Shown: positions 24,870 to 37,020 of the stretch, piece after piece
Layout of the letters: every line of letters starts with the position of its first letter
How positions within the stretch are numbered: position 1 is the stretch's first letter
DNA from: Plicaturopsis crispa FD-325 SS-3
Lineage: Eukaryota > Basidiomycota > Agaricomycetes > Amylocorticiales > Amylocorticiaceae
DNA: 64,000 bases
Reading direction: 5' to 3'
Assembly (NCBI GenBank): GCA_000827205.1
Contig: KN832560.1
Span: 668,725 to 732,724 of the forward strand
Notes under the pieces: generated by a model
Seen by the model: only the letters and a program-made list of their open reading frames with translations
The model's database searches: none
What the model was told of the DNA's origin: nothing
Made by a program: the position numbers and the translations under genes

Positions 24870-25274
24870 CTTGGAAACGAGGAGGGAAACGGAGACGCGA
24901 CGAGGAGGGAGGAGGCAAGGAGCGATTTCAAAGTCCGCGTCAAGAAAGTTCTCACACCTCACGTCGCGTCCGGTACACGTGACTGCAAATTATCGACTTG
25001 CTCTCGGTCCCGCCACTTTCCTAGTATTAGTAAATTGTAAGTACTGACTCCCGTCAAGTCTACGATCCAAACACAAGTCTAGCATTTGCTATACACTTTT
25101 ATAACAGCGTTAACCGGAAAGACTACAGGTAACGTCCGTCGCCATGTAAAACATATCTACTTTACTGACCGTTGAATGCAGATCTTCCGCAGATCTTAGC
25201 GGGACATTGACGCTCGGGAATTACTATTAGAGCACAATCAGTGCCGCAAAATCGCATCCAATAATTACCCCAGT
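24870..25274. promoter_or_regulatory. Divergent promoter region, HOP1 / ASCC2-like
   Basis: A 405-bp gap between two start codons facing apart. It must contain both promoters. I could not identify a specific meiotic control element by eye. Confidence 0.5.
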
Positions 25275-27515
25275 ATGCCACCTACACTATCTCTACCTCT
25301 CTATCCTTCGCCACAGGAACTGCGTGCACTGCCCCCTTCCACACGCGCAACACTTCACCACGACATCGCCCTTGCAGTCTCCGCACTCCCGGTGAACGCT
25401 AACACCCCATCAACAGTACTAGACTTTATAGAATCGTATGCATCTCACACTGCATCATCTGCGCTATCGTCCGCCTGTTTCCCTTCCTACGACGAGGACC
25501 TGAACGGCAACACGAAAGATGAACGCACGATCCGCACACGAGTCTACGCCCTCGCCTGCTCATTAGCCCGGTCACATTCTCGTGATTTCGCGCCGCACAC
25601 CATCCTCGATCTTCTCATCACATACCCCTCGCCTTCGCGCGCCCGCGGGCTAGTGGAGGCGTTCGGAGCGGACGCGATCTTCACCGCAGACGCTTTCCCT
25701 CCAAGCGCCTTCACCGCGCTGCTATCCACCTCTTTCTCGGCAGACGGCTCCGCCAAAGCTCGCGCGCGCACTCTCGAGACCCTTGCAAAGACAGTACAGA
25801 CGCTACTCGCCCTCCTGCGCCCCAGTCCGCGCACATTAAGGACAGCGTATGCGCACGATCTGGGCCTGCTGCGCGCCCTGGGTCGGGCTTACTCAGCATG
25901 TGTTACTCCCAGTAGCTCCTCGGCTGGTCCTGCGGACGTGGTAGAGGGTCTTGCCCTCCGCACAAGAACGATGCTTCTGGATGTTTTTCATATACTTTTC
26001 GGAACCCTTCTCGTAGATCTGCGAGGCGCAGCGGGCGTAGAGCTAGCAAGAGAATCCGAGCATACATTCGGCCTCATTTTCGAATTGTTAGACAGTTCGT
26101 TCATTTATTATACCTGAACTACCTACAGTGGTGCTTACCGAACGCGATACAGGCCCAGGATCGTCCCTCCTAGCCGACTACCAGCACTTCTACAACCTCG
26201 CCTCAGCGCTCTCCGCCACCCCCCTCGCCAGCGACCCTCGACTCGATCTCCTCGAGGCGCAGCTCGCCTCGCTCGACGACGGGGGCACCGAGCGGCTGCA
26301 CGTGTTGCTACGCGGGTCTGGTGCTGCTGCGAAAGACAAGGGAAAGGCGCGTGCAGCCGATCCGCCCACCAATACCCCAAATTCATCTTCCCAGTCCGCG
26401 GAGAGGCCGGAGACCGAGCAGGTCCTCGCCATCCTGCCGCACCTCCGCCGCGCATACGTGCAAACGCTCCTCCGTACGTATGGTGCAGACGGACGGGACG
26501 GGGACGCGTTGGTAGAGGCGGTAGTGGGCGCAGTGTTGGAGGGGCGGGCAGAGGCTGACGATGAAACTGACGAGCATGGAGGTGGGCAGGCAACGGAGGA
26601 GGAGGAATGGGCGTACACGAAAGAGCGGAGGAATATATGGGATGAGGTCGGTGAACAGGTCGCGGTGAAGCGGGTTGATCGTATAGGGTATAACTTTTAT
26701 TCGCATTACATCGCTGATATACTGACAGTACTGGCATGTAGCGTTGACGGTGCTACGACGCTCGACAGCACGGAGGCTGATGCGCTAAAGGCAGACATTC
26801 TCCGGCGCGCAGCCGCTATCGACGAAGAGGACGACGAAGCCGACGAAGACGGCCGCGAAGGACGCGGCCGGACGCTTGCGTATTTCTCTGAGGAGGAGGA
26901 CGTGCAGGGTCCGGGCGTGCGGGTCGAGGATGGGTCCGATGAAAGCGACGACAGCGAAGACGATGACGAGGAAACCGAGGAACCAGTCGAATCGTACCTC
27001 CTCACGTTATACGCGAGCTCCCCACAACTGTTCGCGCGCGATGCGCAGACGCGGCGCGGGAAGGAGCGCAAGGAAATGCACGAGCGGACCAAGTGGGATG
27101 ACGGGCAGATCGAGGGATGGGCTGTGATGCTCGAGCGCAACGTGAGGCTCTATCTCTGCAGGCTCGGTTCATGCTGGTGGGTGCTACTACTCACACATAT
27201 CTCTCTTTGCAGCCCAAGAAGGAGAAAATACTCGCCGACCACGCCTTTGCGACGAGTAGGAACACAAACCATTCCGTACCAGTGCCGGCATCGTCTCGGG
27301 GGCGCGGGCGCGGAGGACGTGGCGGTGGGCGTGGACGCGGTGGTGGAGAGGGAAGTGCCAGAGGCGGAGGCGGAGGCGGCGGCAGGGGAGGCGGAAGTGG
27401 TGGTGGTGATGCTCGTGAGCGTGCGTGGAAGGACAAGAATAAAGCGAGTCGCGGAAATCATGGTCGAAAGAGAGGTCACGACAAGAAGATGGCGAGGGCT
27501 GGGGGCCCTGGGTAG
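25275..27515 (+). CDS. CUE3: CUE-domain protein, Cue3/Rqt3 (ASCC2-like)
   Basis: A likely subunit of the RQT/ASCC complex that splits collided ribosomes. The N-terminal helical part runs MPPTLSLPLYPSPQELRALP to FGLIFELLD. LLADYQHFYNLASAL follows after an apparent 34-nt intron (26095-26128). The ubiquitin-binding CUE domain reads QVLAILPHLRRAYVQTLL to VEAVVGAVLEG. A second intron (26689-26740 region) joins DRIG to VDGATTL. An acidic segment (EEDDEADEDG, DDSEDDDEETEEP), LTLYASSPQLFARD and WDDGQIEGWAVMLERN come next. After an intron ending near 27212 the frame continues PKKEKILADHAFATS into an Arg/Gly-rich tail and a basic end (RKRGHDKKMARAGGPG), TAG at 27513-27515. GC content is high. The longer reading frame ending at 27555 is the unspliced read-through. 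Confidence 0.82.
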
Positions 27516-28067
27516 ACTCATGTCCCATCGTATTCGCATATTGCGGCGTCCGTAATGCATGCTACCTCCAGCATTTCTTCCCTATTGCAGTGCAAATTCA
27601 TCGGAATCACTCATGGTAGTGTATCGCAGTATCCGCTGAGTATCAGCAGATCTAGTATTGGGTATCCTCAAGTCAGGCCGCGCGACGCAGACTGAGAGTG
27701 ACCTCGCCGTAGATGAGAAAAGCCGTCGATTGATTATAACGCGCATCCAAAGCAAAGGCAGGAACAATAGCGTCGATAAGGTGCTGGCTGCTAGACACAT
27801 GGAATTGTGACACTCAGATACCTATGCTCCACCGGAGTATTCTACCATCGCAGTTCGATTGGGATGGGACGATGTCCCCTGTGGGGCGACAAGACTCGTC
27901 GTCCCAATAATCGTTGTCCGCAGACCTCATATGGCGTATCGTGTAGAGGAGCATAAATTTGCAATCTACATCGGTTGCACTGTATCAGACATTATTCAAA
28001 CGTACCAAACGTTTCGATACTCACCTGCTGGGAAGCAGTGTATCCTTTATGCGAAATGCATACACAT
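27516..28067. other. Convergent 3' intergenic region
   Basis: It lies between the CUE3-like and TRS23 stops. A 72-codon minus-strand frame (27582-27800) contains a hydrophobic N terminus but has no recognisable family and sits in probable 3' UTR. No gene is supported. Confidence 0.5.
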
Positions 28068-28647
28068 CTACGTCTGTCCGGCTCCAAGGAGCGCAGTTAT
28101 CCGCGCGTCAAATCCCTCGGTCCTGATGGGCATTTCCGGGGTATGGAACGGATTCTTCATGACGGCGTCTGCATACGTTTCGTACACCTTCTGGAGTACA
28201 GTTTCGGCCGTATGCTCTGCTAAGGAAGTGAGCAGCACGAATTTGGTCCCTATAGATCCCATTGGATTGTAAGAATCCTGCGATGCCTTGCAGAACGACC
28301 ACACGTACCAGTCGCGGTGAGGAGAATGGTCATCTTGAACGACTCCCCCTCAATAACCTGGGCGCCCGAGCTTGACCCGATGGGTGATAAGCGACTCGTG
28401 ATCGCGTGTATACCGTGCAATGTGCCAGCAAGTACGAGGTATTCGTTGGAGGTCAACTGAGCGAGTCCATCTGTGAAAGCGCGAGGTTAGCACCTGAGTA
28501 ACGGACGAAGGGCAGTGTCCAAACCTGCGAGATTTCGCTGGTAGACCAGTCCACCGGCTTTGTTGATAACCTAGAGAGGTTATGAGACACTGCGCGATCC
28601 AGACGGCCTGCCAAGGACGAACATACCCAAAGACCGAAGATAGCCAT
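28068..28647 (-). CDS. TRS23: TRAPP complex subunit 4 (Trs23, sybindin family)
   Basis: A core subunit of the TRAPP tethering complexes, which activate the Rab Ypt1/Rab1 in ER-to-Golgi and later traffic. The spliced frame reads MAIFGLWV, INKAGGLVYQRNL, LTSNEYLVLAGTLHGIHAI, SRLSPIGSSSGAQVIEGESF, KMTILLTATGTKFVLLTS, LAEHTAETVLQKVYETYADA, VMKNPFHTPEMPIRTEGFDA and ends LLGAGQT (TAG at 28068-28070). The longin-like profile and near-full conservation make this a confident call. The length is about 140 residues, with two or three short introns. The start at 28647 faces the glutaminyl cyclase gene across 104 bp. Confidence 0.93.
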
Positions 28648-28751
28648 GGTGGTGGAACTTCGGAAAGCGCGCGCGGGGAAACTGAAACGTCTCTGGAGTC
28701 GACCACGTCCTCGCGTCCTGTGTCACTCAGGCCTTTCTGCCCACGACGCCC
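28648..28751. promoter_or_regulatory. Short divergent promoter, TRS23 / glutaminyl cyclase
   Basis: Only 104 bp separate the two opposed ATGs. Both 5' leaders and core promoters must fit here or overlap coding sequence. Co-regulation is an inference from spacing; no factor site is recognised. Confidence 0.55.
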
Positions 28752-30253
28752 ATGGCAATCACATCTTCAAAATGTCGGCGGCGTAGAGCTCACAACAAGC
28801 AAACACCGCAATCCTGGCGATGGCTTGACTTCCCCCTCTCCCGCGCATTCGCATGCGTCTCTGTGCTGCTGTTCTTGCCCATAGGCACCCAGCAAGCCTC
28901 TACTCTCGGAGAGCGCGCATTTCCACACTTATCATCCAGCGATATATCATCTCTCGTCTCGTCGCCAGATCCTGTCAAGAACTTAGACCCGTCCAATCCA
29001 TCCTCTCATTTATCCAAAATCCTCATCCCGCGCGCCGGTATGCATGTCCCACTCTGTCACGCTTGACGTGTTCTCAAATATGCCCCGGTGCGCAGTGGAC
29101 ACGGAAAACAACACTATCGTCAAAGATTACATTGTATCCACGCTGAAGGCGTTAGATTGGGATATTGAGGAGGACAGCTTTACGGACTGGACACCGTACG
29201 GGACCAAACGATTTACCAATGTCATTGCGACGAAGGACCCAGCAGCGTCCCGACGCGTCATATTGGCGGCGCACTTCGACAGCAAGTTCTTCTCAACGTT
29301 CCCCGAAAACCAGGTGCGCAGATTAATTTGACGCGACGCGTTTCTTGCCGTCTCACGCGCAACAGTTCGTAGGGGCGACAGATTCTGCAGCACCGTGTGC
29401 CATGATCCTCGATCTTGCAGAAGCTTTGAACCCTCTGCTGGACGCCAGGCAAGCGCGATTAGAGGAGGGCTTAGAGGACGATGAAGACGTCTCGGACACG
29501 ACCCTACAGCTTGTGTTTTTCGACGGCGAAGAGGCGTTCAACCAATGGACGGCAACTGACTCGATCTACGGCGCAAGGTACCTCTCTTTTTTGTACGGGG
29601 TACCATGCGCTAACCGCAGCTACTACGCAGGCATTTAGCTGACAAGTGGGCGAACACGTATATCGCACCACATAGCAAGCGGCGTCTCATGCCAACGTCT
29701 GGTATGACAGAAATATCCACCATTGAGCATATGATCCTCCTTGACCTGCTTGGTGCACCCAACCCGCTCATCCGTTCCTATTTTCTGGATACCGCTTGGC
29801 TGTTTGACGCCATGGTTTCTGCTGAGGAACGGTTAAGACAAAGCGGGGCATTCGAGGCGACGGCTGCGTGGCGCAGCTTCTTCTCACCTCGCCTGGGGAA
29901 TGACAGGAACTTTGGTGGGATTGGAGATGATCATGAACCATTTCTGAAGAAAGGCGTAAGTATCCTGCATGTCATCACACAGCCGTTCCCGACGGTCTGG
30001 CATCGTCTCAATGTGCGTACCAGGAATTCTTTAGCATCCTCCTCGCCTAACGTCCTGCACCACATAGGATGACGCGTCAGCGCTGGATCTTCCTACCATG
30101 AGACGCTGGAATTTGATTCTGCGTGTCTTCATGTCAGAATACCTCAACCTCCGTCCTGCAGACGGGAAGCGGTCCGAGTCAGCGCCACCCATACAGCGGT
30201 CCCCGGCAGATCTTGTAAGTCATGACTTTTTGCTGCAGCTCACCGATCTCTGA
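28752..30253 (+). CDS. Glutaminyl-peptide cyclotransferase (M28-like)
   Basis: An enzyme that turns N-terminal glutamine into pyroglutamate, probably in the secretory pathway. The start [16 protein letters not shown] is followed by one hydrophobic anchor ([13 protein letters not shown]), which suggests a type II membrane protein. The first intron (29038-29095) joins KILIPRA to [14 protein letters not shown]. Zinc-site and catalytic motifs are present: [51 protein letters not shown] and [20 protein letters not shown] with the zinc histidine and the lid tryptophan. The 3' end is uncertain: the frame reads through to TGA at 30251-30253, or a GTAAGT donor near 30215 could splice to a TAG within 65 nt. 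About 390 residues. Confidence 0.88.
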
Positions 30254-30551
30254 CCATGCTCGAACTTTGCCTAGTAGCTATAACCCTAGTAGCTAATATT
30301 TTACCGATGTTTATGTATGATGCCACTCACTATTTCGATTGTCGACCGTCAAACTTGCAGTAGGATATGATACACAACATCGAGAGCTACAGTAACGTGA
30401 ATACAGAGAGTACAATTCATTGTACACAAAGGGAGGGGGGTCCGTTTTTTAACATCGACAGCGTGCAGAGCAGGTGGACGGGAAAACATTGACAGGATGT
30501 TGGTACAACAGACGGAATGGGATGCAAAGAGAGTAGCGCAGTCGAGGAGGC
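30254..30551. other. Convergent 3' intergenic region
   Basis: AT-rich sequence with a run of G (gggaggggggtcc, near 30431). It holds the 3' UTRs of the glutaminyl cyclase and coiled-coil genes. No gene is seen. Confidence 0.5.
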
Positions 30552-31601
30552 TTAGCTTGACCTCAGCAGGCCTTTGTAATGCGCGATTAATTCAGTCGCA
30601 TCGGTGGCCAACTAGATGTTGATCGTGTAGTCGGTCAGTAGTAAAATGGACGACCCCAGGAAACGCACCTTTGCATTCTCCAAGTTTTGATCAGCGCGTG
30701 CTTTGAAATTCCTCATGACTGTCTTGCGAGACCTGGCGCGGTCCTCCGGGAACAGTTCCACTGAGACCGACGTGTGAGCTTTTGCTAAACTCCAAAAACA
30801 GCAGAGGGGCGTACGCATGCGGCTAGCATTCTCTATCTGCTCGACTTTCCGGGGGATCAGGTCATTGAATAATGCTGGGTATAGCTCTAGCACGGTATTG
30901 ACCGCATCCTAGTGTGGAAAGCAACGCGTCAATCAAGCGTAGTCCTGTGCCCTTTCTGAATTTGCTCACATCGCTTGCCTCCCACATAGGCAACAGATCG
31001 CGCATGTGCTTGTCGTGCGACTCTTCTTGTTTCCTCCAATCTGCGGCACTGGCCTTGGCTTGTTCGCTAGCAAATATCTTAATGTCGCATGAACGCGTGG
31101 AATTGCAGAAAAGACTGACAAGTAGCTGTTCCCTTCACGGACGATGAGTTCTGCCCTATTATTCGCGGCCTTGAAAAGTGCAGCTTGCTTTTTCGCGAAA
31201 GTCGTGGATGCAGTGGTCGCTCTCTTCGCCTTGCTTTCTGCGATATTTTTCGCGTTAAAGCCGACATAACGTCAGAGGATAGATAAGAACGCGTACTTTT
31301 GATCATTTTCAGGATCTCAATATCCATGAGGCTTTCAGACAACTGTCAAGACATAGAGGAGTCGACACGCAACGGACGGCCTACCCGTTGTCTTCTTCTT
31401 CTTCTTCGACAGACAGTCCACCGATGTCTTCGAGATCGTCATCTTGAGTGGTCTCATTAGCACGCGCTTTTTGAGCTGTACCGCGAGCTGCTGGTCGTCC
31501 GGAACGCGCCGTAGCCTTTTGCACTGACATTGCGAAATGAGAGAACAGAATATACTCTATTTAGTAGAGACACATATACCTTGTGTCGTAGTTTTTGCCA
31601 T
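30552..31601 (-). CDS. Small coiled-coil protein of unknown function
   Basis: I do not recognise this gene. The start MAKTTTQ (31601) splices over a 60-nt-class intron to ATARSGRPAARGTAQKARA and an acidic run (DDDLEDIGGLSVEEEEED). Further exons give LMDIEILKMIK, then KSKAKRATTASTTFAKKQAA and LFKAANNRAELI. Near the C terminus are AVNTVLELYPALFNDLIP, SVSVELFPEDRARSRKTVM, RNFKARADQNLENAK and, after an intron ending at TAG (plus 30614 region), LATDATELIAHYKGLLRSS and TAA at 30552-30554. The charged heptad-like stretches suggest a coiled coil of roughly 230 residues. The exon chain in the middle (31080-31140) is ambiguous. A nuclear role is a guess from the basic/acidic N terminus. Confidence 0.55.
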
Positions 31602-31914
31602 GTTCAGGTGCAGTCCTTTTCACTTGGTCGGATTTCTGTCGTTTGGATTGTCGTCGTACAATGAAAGAGGCAGTCACGCGAACGCGAACGCGACGCGTCC
31701 ATAGAAAACAGGGGCTATGTATTTCCGGCCAGTTCACCTCGAAGTGTAAGGCAAAAATTTATCCATGTTTCCCAGTCAAAATTTCTACACCTAGTTCTAC
31801 AAAGCATTTAGCGGCAGCGCAAGAGATATTACAATGGAAACGATGCAAGATTTTCAAAGTATCGCTGAGGGCAAGGGCAAGGTCATGGCCGAGAGGTCAA
31901 AACCCTAAGGTTAG
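31602..31914. other. Intergenic region, coiled-coil gene promoter
   Basis: It lies between the start of the coiled-coil gene and the end of the RdRP gene on the same strand. It contains the word cgcgaacgcgaacgcgacgcg (31676-31696 region), a short CGCGAA(C) repeat that could be a promoter element. No coding region is supported. Confidence 0.45.
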
Positions 31915-34900
31915 TCAGTTTTGAAGATGAGATAAGGAAGAATACCAATAGTGCTCACCGACTTCACGTTCAGAGTCCGAATCTTCTTCGAGGTCATAGA
32001 TACGGAGAGGCTTCTTCCGCTGGATTGGTCGTACCGGGACGGGGAGACAGAGCATTTTATCTAGGCAATCGAAGATAACGCCCAGTGCAATGAGTCCAAA
32101 GCTGTTCGCGCCGAACTCTGCGTCGCGGCGTATACTGAAGTCCCAGGCGTTCCACGCACTCTGAAGGTTTCCCAGCGTTGGCTTTTCGAGCTCGGGGAGG
32201 AGGTCCCGCTGGATATCGCGCACCAGTATGGACGTGTGGATGTTCATCCGGTACGTACGGTCTTTTCTCCATCGTCGCTGCGTACATTTCGCTAAAATCG
32301 CGCCGACGACGATCTCCTCTTCACGTAAGTAGGAGCCGTCTCCCGAGATGGTGTGGGTAGCACTGATATATCGCATCTCCTCACTGTATCTTGCAAAGAG
32401 ATCACGGGTCTCGGAACAATTTCCATCGGGGTCCGTATATGAGGCATTCGAGCGCTCAAATGCGCTCTTGACCAGCGGCTTTAGCATGGCAGATATGGGG
32501 TCAGTGAGAGGGGGTGTCGGGATCCTTGTAGAAGGGGGTATCGCTTCGTCCAATTTGATGGCGCGGTACAGATGTCCGAGTGCGCGACTTGATTCGTAGT
32601 AGTCCGCATCGCGAGGAGACTCGACTTCAGCCTTGTGCCAATCCGGTTTGTAAGGGATTAGCCAGCGGGGGAGGTGGTCGATATTGACAGGAACACCATT
32701 CTTGGGATAGTCGACTGCCTTGCTGCACAGCTTGGCGAGATCAAGGCACGCAGTGTCAAGAGTGCCATGCTGAATAGAATCGTTAGCCTCGTGCACCTTG
32801 ACCGTAAGAAACGTCTACCTTGGATTGGTCTGGAGCAGCCAAAAGGCGAGATTAAGCATCGTCGTGCGAATCAGGAGGATTGTGAGGGCGTACCAGCAAT
32901 AGTGATATGCCTGTCGGATAAAAGACCCTGAAGGTCGTCAATCATGATCAATGTCGTATCGCAATACAGATTATATGTCGCTTACCAAAACGTCAGAGTT
33001 GATGTATTCTACGACAAAATCACAAATGTCGTTCACGGTACTGTCTCCCGAGTGATTCACCTCCCGTGGATCGTCACCGACGTATGATGCGGGAGCTTCC
33101 GGCGAAAAATTCATCATTGCGGGCTCCTGATTGACGTCGTACAGATCACTGTAACGATAATATGAGATCACTCCCTGTCTTCGTAGCATAAGGAGGACAT
33201 ACCCGTCGAGATCTCCACCGCCTAGTTGCGAAGGCAAGGAGCGATCGCGGCCGGCGGACGAAAAGACCACTACGTTCTTCATATTCCGAAACAGACATAG
33301 CTGGTCGGCTGGTGGCTTTCCGATAGCATACACGCGTTGGACTTGAGAAGACAGAGTTAGACGTAGAACGCGGATGATGAAATGGCAAACGCACCGTCGC
33401 CTGGATGAACGACGGGACTCCGGCTCACGAGACAATTTCTTTCAAGATAGATGGGCTCCTCGTCTTCTCTTCGCTGGATACAGGCTAGCAGAGGAATTGA
33501 GTTAGGCGCTATCGCCAAACACTGGCGAAGTGGACTTTACCAAAAATCTTGCCTGCGTATTGTGTAGTTGAGACTCAAATCAGTTACAGAGGCTAGAGCC
33601 TGAGAACACCCCGTACCTTGTGGAAGCACATAAACATTTTTGTGTCCTGCGGCGACATAAGCTGGACCCTCATCGACAACGCCGACAAGAAGATGGCTGT
33701 TGGGCAGTGCAATCCGCGCCCCGTGTTTGATATCACGCAGGACGTGATTCATAGCAAATTGTCGTACACGTGCGAGGAAAGGGTTGTCGACGACGTGTGC
33801 CGAATTGCGGCTTTTGAGATCCATGCCGAGGTCGCCAAGCCGGTCCATGGTCGAAGACAGCCCATAGTTGCTCCCGAGCCCACCTGATGCTTTGAGGAAC
33901 GCGGAGAGCTGAGGGATAGAGTCGTTCATCATGCGCGCCTCGGCGACAGCACGGTTCTGTAGATCCACAAATGCCTGCAGGCCGACGCCGAGGTCTTCTA
34001 AGATCATGACGAGCGCGCTGATGGCGCAATTGAGACCACAAAGGAAGTCGCGAACGATAGTAAAAGCTCACCGATTTAAGTACGAGGTACTTGGACGTTC
34101 AAATGCGCGGGCTATCTCGATTTCGGCGCCCTCGTCTTCATTCCCTGAGAACTTGTTCATCGATGGCCGCAGACGCATCTCAATTCCTTGCAGCTCTGGG
34201 TCGACTGCAACCATTCCCTTATACCCCAAAAATCGAATCTGATACTAGAACATGGAAAAGCGAGTCAAATGATGGTGATACTTGCTACGGAAGTCCTGTG
34301 CACTCACCGCAGACGGCTCGACGATGTTGAGCCCTTTGTCACGTCGACCTTTGCACAACTCGGCCCATATTCGATGCCCCAGCTCTGGGGATATAGATCC
34401 AACGCCGTCCGTAAATATGTATGGTTTCTCCCCTAGATCTGGGACTTCTTTCCACTGATCTCGACTGATGTGCAGATTCGAAGGGTCTGTCGCCGTGAAG
34501 GCCTGCGCCATACGCGCTGCATATTTGGATGGATATCGGATGACACCCGCAAAGTCGCCAAGCGTCCTTCTGATCCACTCGCTATTAATGTAGCCCCGTT
34601 TCTCATCCGTGAAGGGGTTCATGAACCAAACTTGATGTCCGCGCAACGCCGAAGATGAGTAGGCGAGGAACTCGAAATCCCGCCCAGCCAATTCAAAGCC
34701 TCCCTTCAATAGACCTCCGACGCGCTCCTTCAGGAATGACGTCCCGTCAACATCGCCATCCCAGCGATATTGCAGCCTGTCCTCGTCGCGAAAATCGACA
34801 CGGATGAAGTGTCCCTCGTGTCCAGGAAAGCGTCGTATAACGCGGTTCGATTGCGTAGGGAAAGGCCCTTCTAAGAGCATCCGAGTGGGCGTGAATGTAA

Positions 34901-36313
34901 TATGGTGACACAAGAACATGCCCGGAGAGGGACGGATGTCTGCTGGTTTTACGACGCGACGGCAAATCCTTGCGAAGCACTCCGCCGGCGACTCTTTGGA
35001 CGGGGAGGAAGGAAGCGCCTCTGCGAAGTATCGTAGGATGTCGCTAGCGACGTCTGGCCGCTGTTCGCATAAGCGCTCGATAGGACCCTGCAGCCCTCGA
35101 AGCTCCTGGCTATTGAGCAGACCATTGTGAAGTAGGGCCTCCAGCTGGAACGCAATTCGCCATGTCAGGGTTTTGAACCAGAGTCGCATTTCGTAGAGCG
35201 TTCTGGGGTTGAAGAAACCCTCGCCTCGGGCCTCGATAGGCACCTCAGCAATCCGAAGAAGGCCGGAAGTCTTGTATAATCTAGCAAACGTGTAGATTTC
35301 CTCCGTCTTGTCGAGTGTGATGCGAAGCTGATGAGCATAGGGCGCGACTACGGCATGGCCAGGGTGTAAACTTCCGATGCGGCGGCGAAACTTTTTCGTG
35401 TCCTTTCTTTCATTGCCTGTCAACGTGCGGTTGAAATTTTCTTCTTGCAAGATGGGAGGGGCTATCAAATCGAAACAGATGTCTATACAAATATGAGCGA
35501 GAAAATTTGTTTCAGAGACTTCAGGATGGCAGCCATACATGGAGTGCCCCAATCATGTCCTATGCCAACCTGAATAAGAAGTTTTGTTATTCAGCACGCA
35601 GATATGGTATATTGGAGGAGGATGCACCTTTTCGATATTACTGAATGTAATGACTATATGTTGTCCGATTTCTTCTGTCATCCTGTTTCCTAGCTGTATG
35701 ACGTTGTGTGAGCGCTCAGCGAGGATTATGTTCTGTGGTTCAACTGTACCACTATACGGATCAACCGATGGTCGTACTCAAAGCGCAACCATCCCAAGAT
35801 ACTTCCAGTATGTTGCTGCCATTCATGGGAGAACTTGCGCCCACCGGTGCGAGGTTCACCAACCGGTCGATACAGAACGCCGAACTGAACGGTGTAGACA
35901 GGAAGACCGACGTCCAACTCGAAGTTTTTCTGGTGCTTTTCCCGATCTTTATTCGGATCGATGTAAGGAGTCTTCTCCAAAATCTCCACCGTCCCTTTCG
36001 GCGGAGTGCCTTTCTTAGGTGTAATGCGGATGGGCCTCCCGTTGAGTTTTATCTTGTTGCCATTATCGATCCAATTCAAGAGTTCGATCCCTGCCTTGCG
36101 AACCGGTACAATCAGAGTACCAGTGCCATTATTGCGCACACCATTGGAAGACATATTGAGCGTCACCTTGAAATTGAGGCGCTTGAGATTGTCAGATCTA
36201 GATTCATGGTCGGGGTACTTCCAAAACTCGTCGGCGTGAAGGACTTTGGCGATGGCCTCGGTCAGAGACCACTGAGTCTCGTGGAAATGGACTCCGCGTA
36301 TCGTAAACTCCAT
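31915..36313 (-). CDS. Cellular RNA-dependent RNA polymerase (QDE-1/RDR family)
   Basis: An RNA-silencing RdRP that makes double-stranded RNA for Dicer. The start MEFTIRGVHFHETQWSL (36313) opens an RRM-like N terminus. The middle carries family motifs such as FFNPRTLYEMRLWF, MFLCHHITFTPTRMLLEGP, LAYSSSALRGHQVWFM, KPYIFTDGVGSISPELG, FLGYKGMVAVDPELQG and MRLRPSMNKF. The catalytic double-psi barrel includes IALPNSHLLVGVVDE, RSPVVHPGDVQRVYAIG and LPSQLGGGDLDGD, whose DLDGD is the metal-binding triad of eukaryotic RdRPs. C-terminal helices include LCSKAVDYPKNGVPV and ALGHLYRAIKL. Several short introns occur. The 3' end has two readings: read-through to TGA at 31915-31917, or splicing over an intron with a CTGACTAAC branch site to an almost immediate stop. 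All catalytic residues are present, so the gene should be active. Confidence 0.92.
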
Positions 36314-37020
36314 CGTGAGGTGAGATCGAAGGTGTATCGATATGCAGACGTGCAGTGGTTGACGGGGATAAGCTAGAGGGCAGCGAAGCCTTTCTATGCT
36401 ATGGACAATTTCGAGCGCGACGTACACGACGGCACCCGTAGCGGCACTGAAGAGCGAAGATGCGATATCTGGGGACCTTCAAGTCTAGACAGGTGCAGGC
36501 GGCGTGGTCGTGGCGTAGAAATCGAACTTGAATTTCGACGCAACTTCGACGCGGAGTTCCTGCCACGTGGCTCTCATGCTATGTGCCAGTTATGTGCCGG
36601 TCTTTCCTTGTCTTTCTCGCTGCACGCCGTTGCGGTCAACGTAGAACGGCACCGCTTGCTTAGTCGCTATGGAGCTAAACGTTGGACAAACACGGATAAG
36701 ACAAATAGCGCGGAGCGGTGTATGAATTTCCGTTAGTTTTAATTACATTATGCGAATTAACTTACTCGGACTCGTTCAACTTGCTCGCATCACTGACAGG
36801 CTCGAGCGACGTTGGACCGGTATTTGAGGACTCCTTTCTCTGCAAGGCATGCAAGCTAAAGAGGGTAGCGCAGAAAGACATGACGAAAATTCATGCATGA
36901 TGAGTCAGAGACGTGATAACATGGAGGCAAGACATTCGGTTTGATGTGAGACAAGCTAAGAGTGTTAGACATGGACCTCCACAGAATACTGGAGGTGACC
37001 GGCAACTAGAGGCTAGTTCA
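36314..37020. other. Intergenic region RdRP / STT4
   Basis: A 707-bp interval containing the RdRP promoter and the STT4 3' UTR. Plus-strand frames at 36401-36736 and 36718-36900 have no family signature. Nothing else is supported. Confidence 0.5.

Noticed and set aside
27191-27560. Pro-rich, Ser/Thr-rich and His-rich minus-strand frames opposite the CUE3-like tail
   Set aside because: Antisense translations of an Arg/Gly-rich coding repeat; low complexity only.
36401-36900. Plus-strand frames between RdRP and STT4
   Set aside because: No motif, no conserved-looking composition, and they sit where the RdRP promoter must be.
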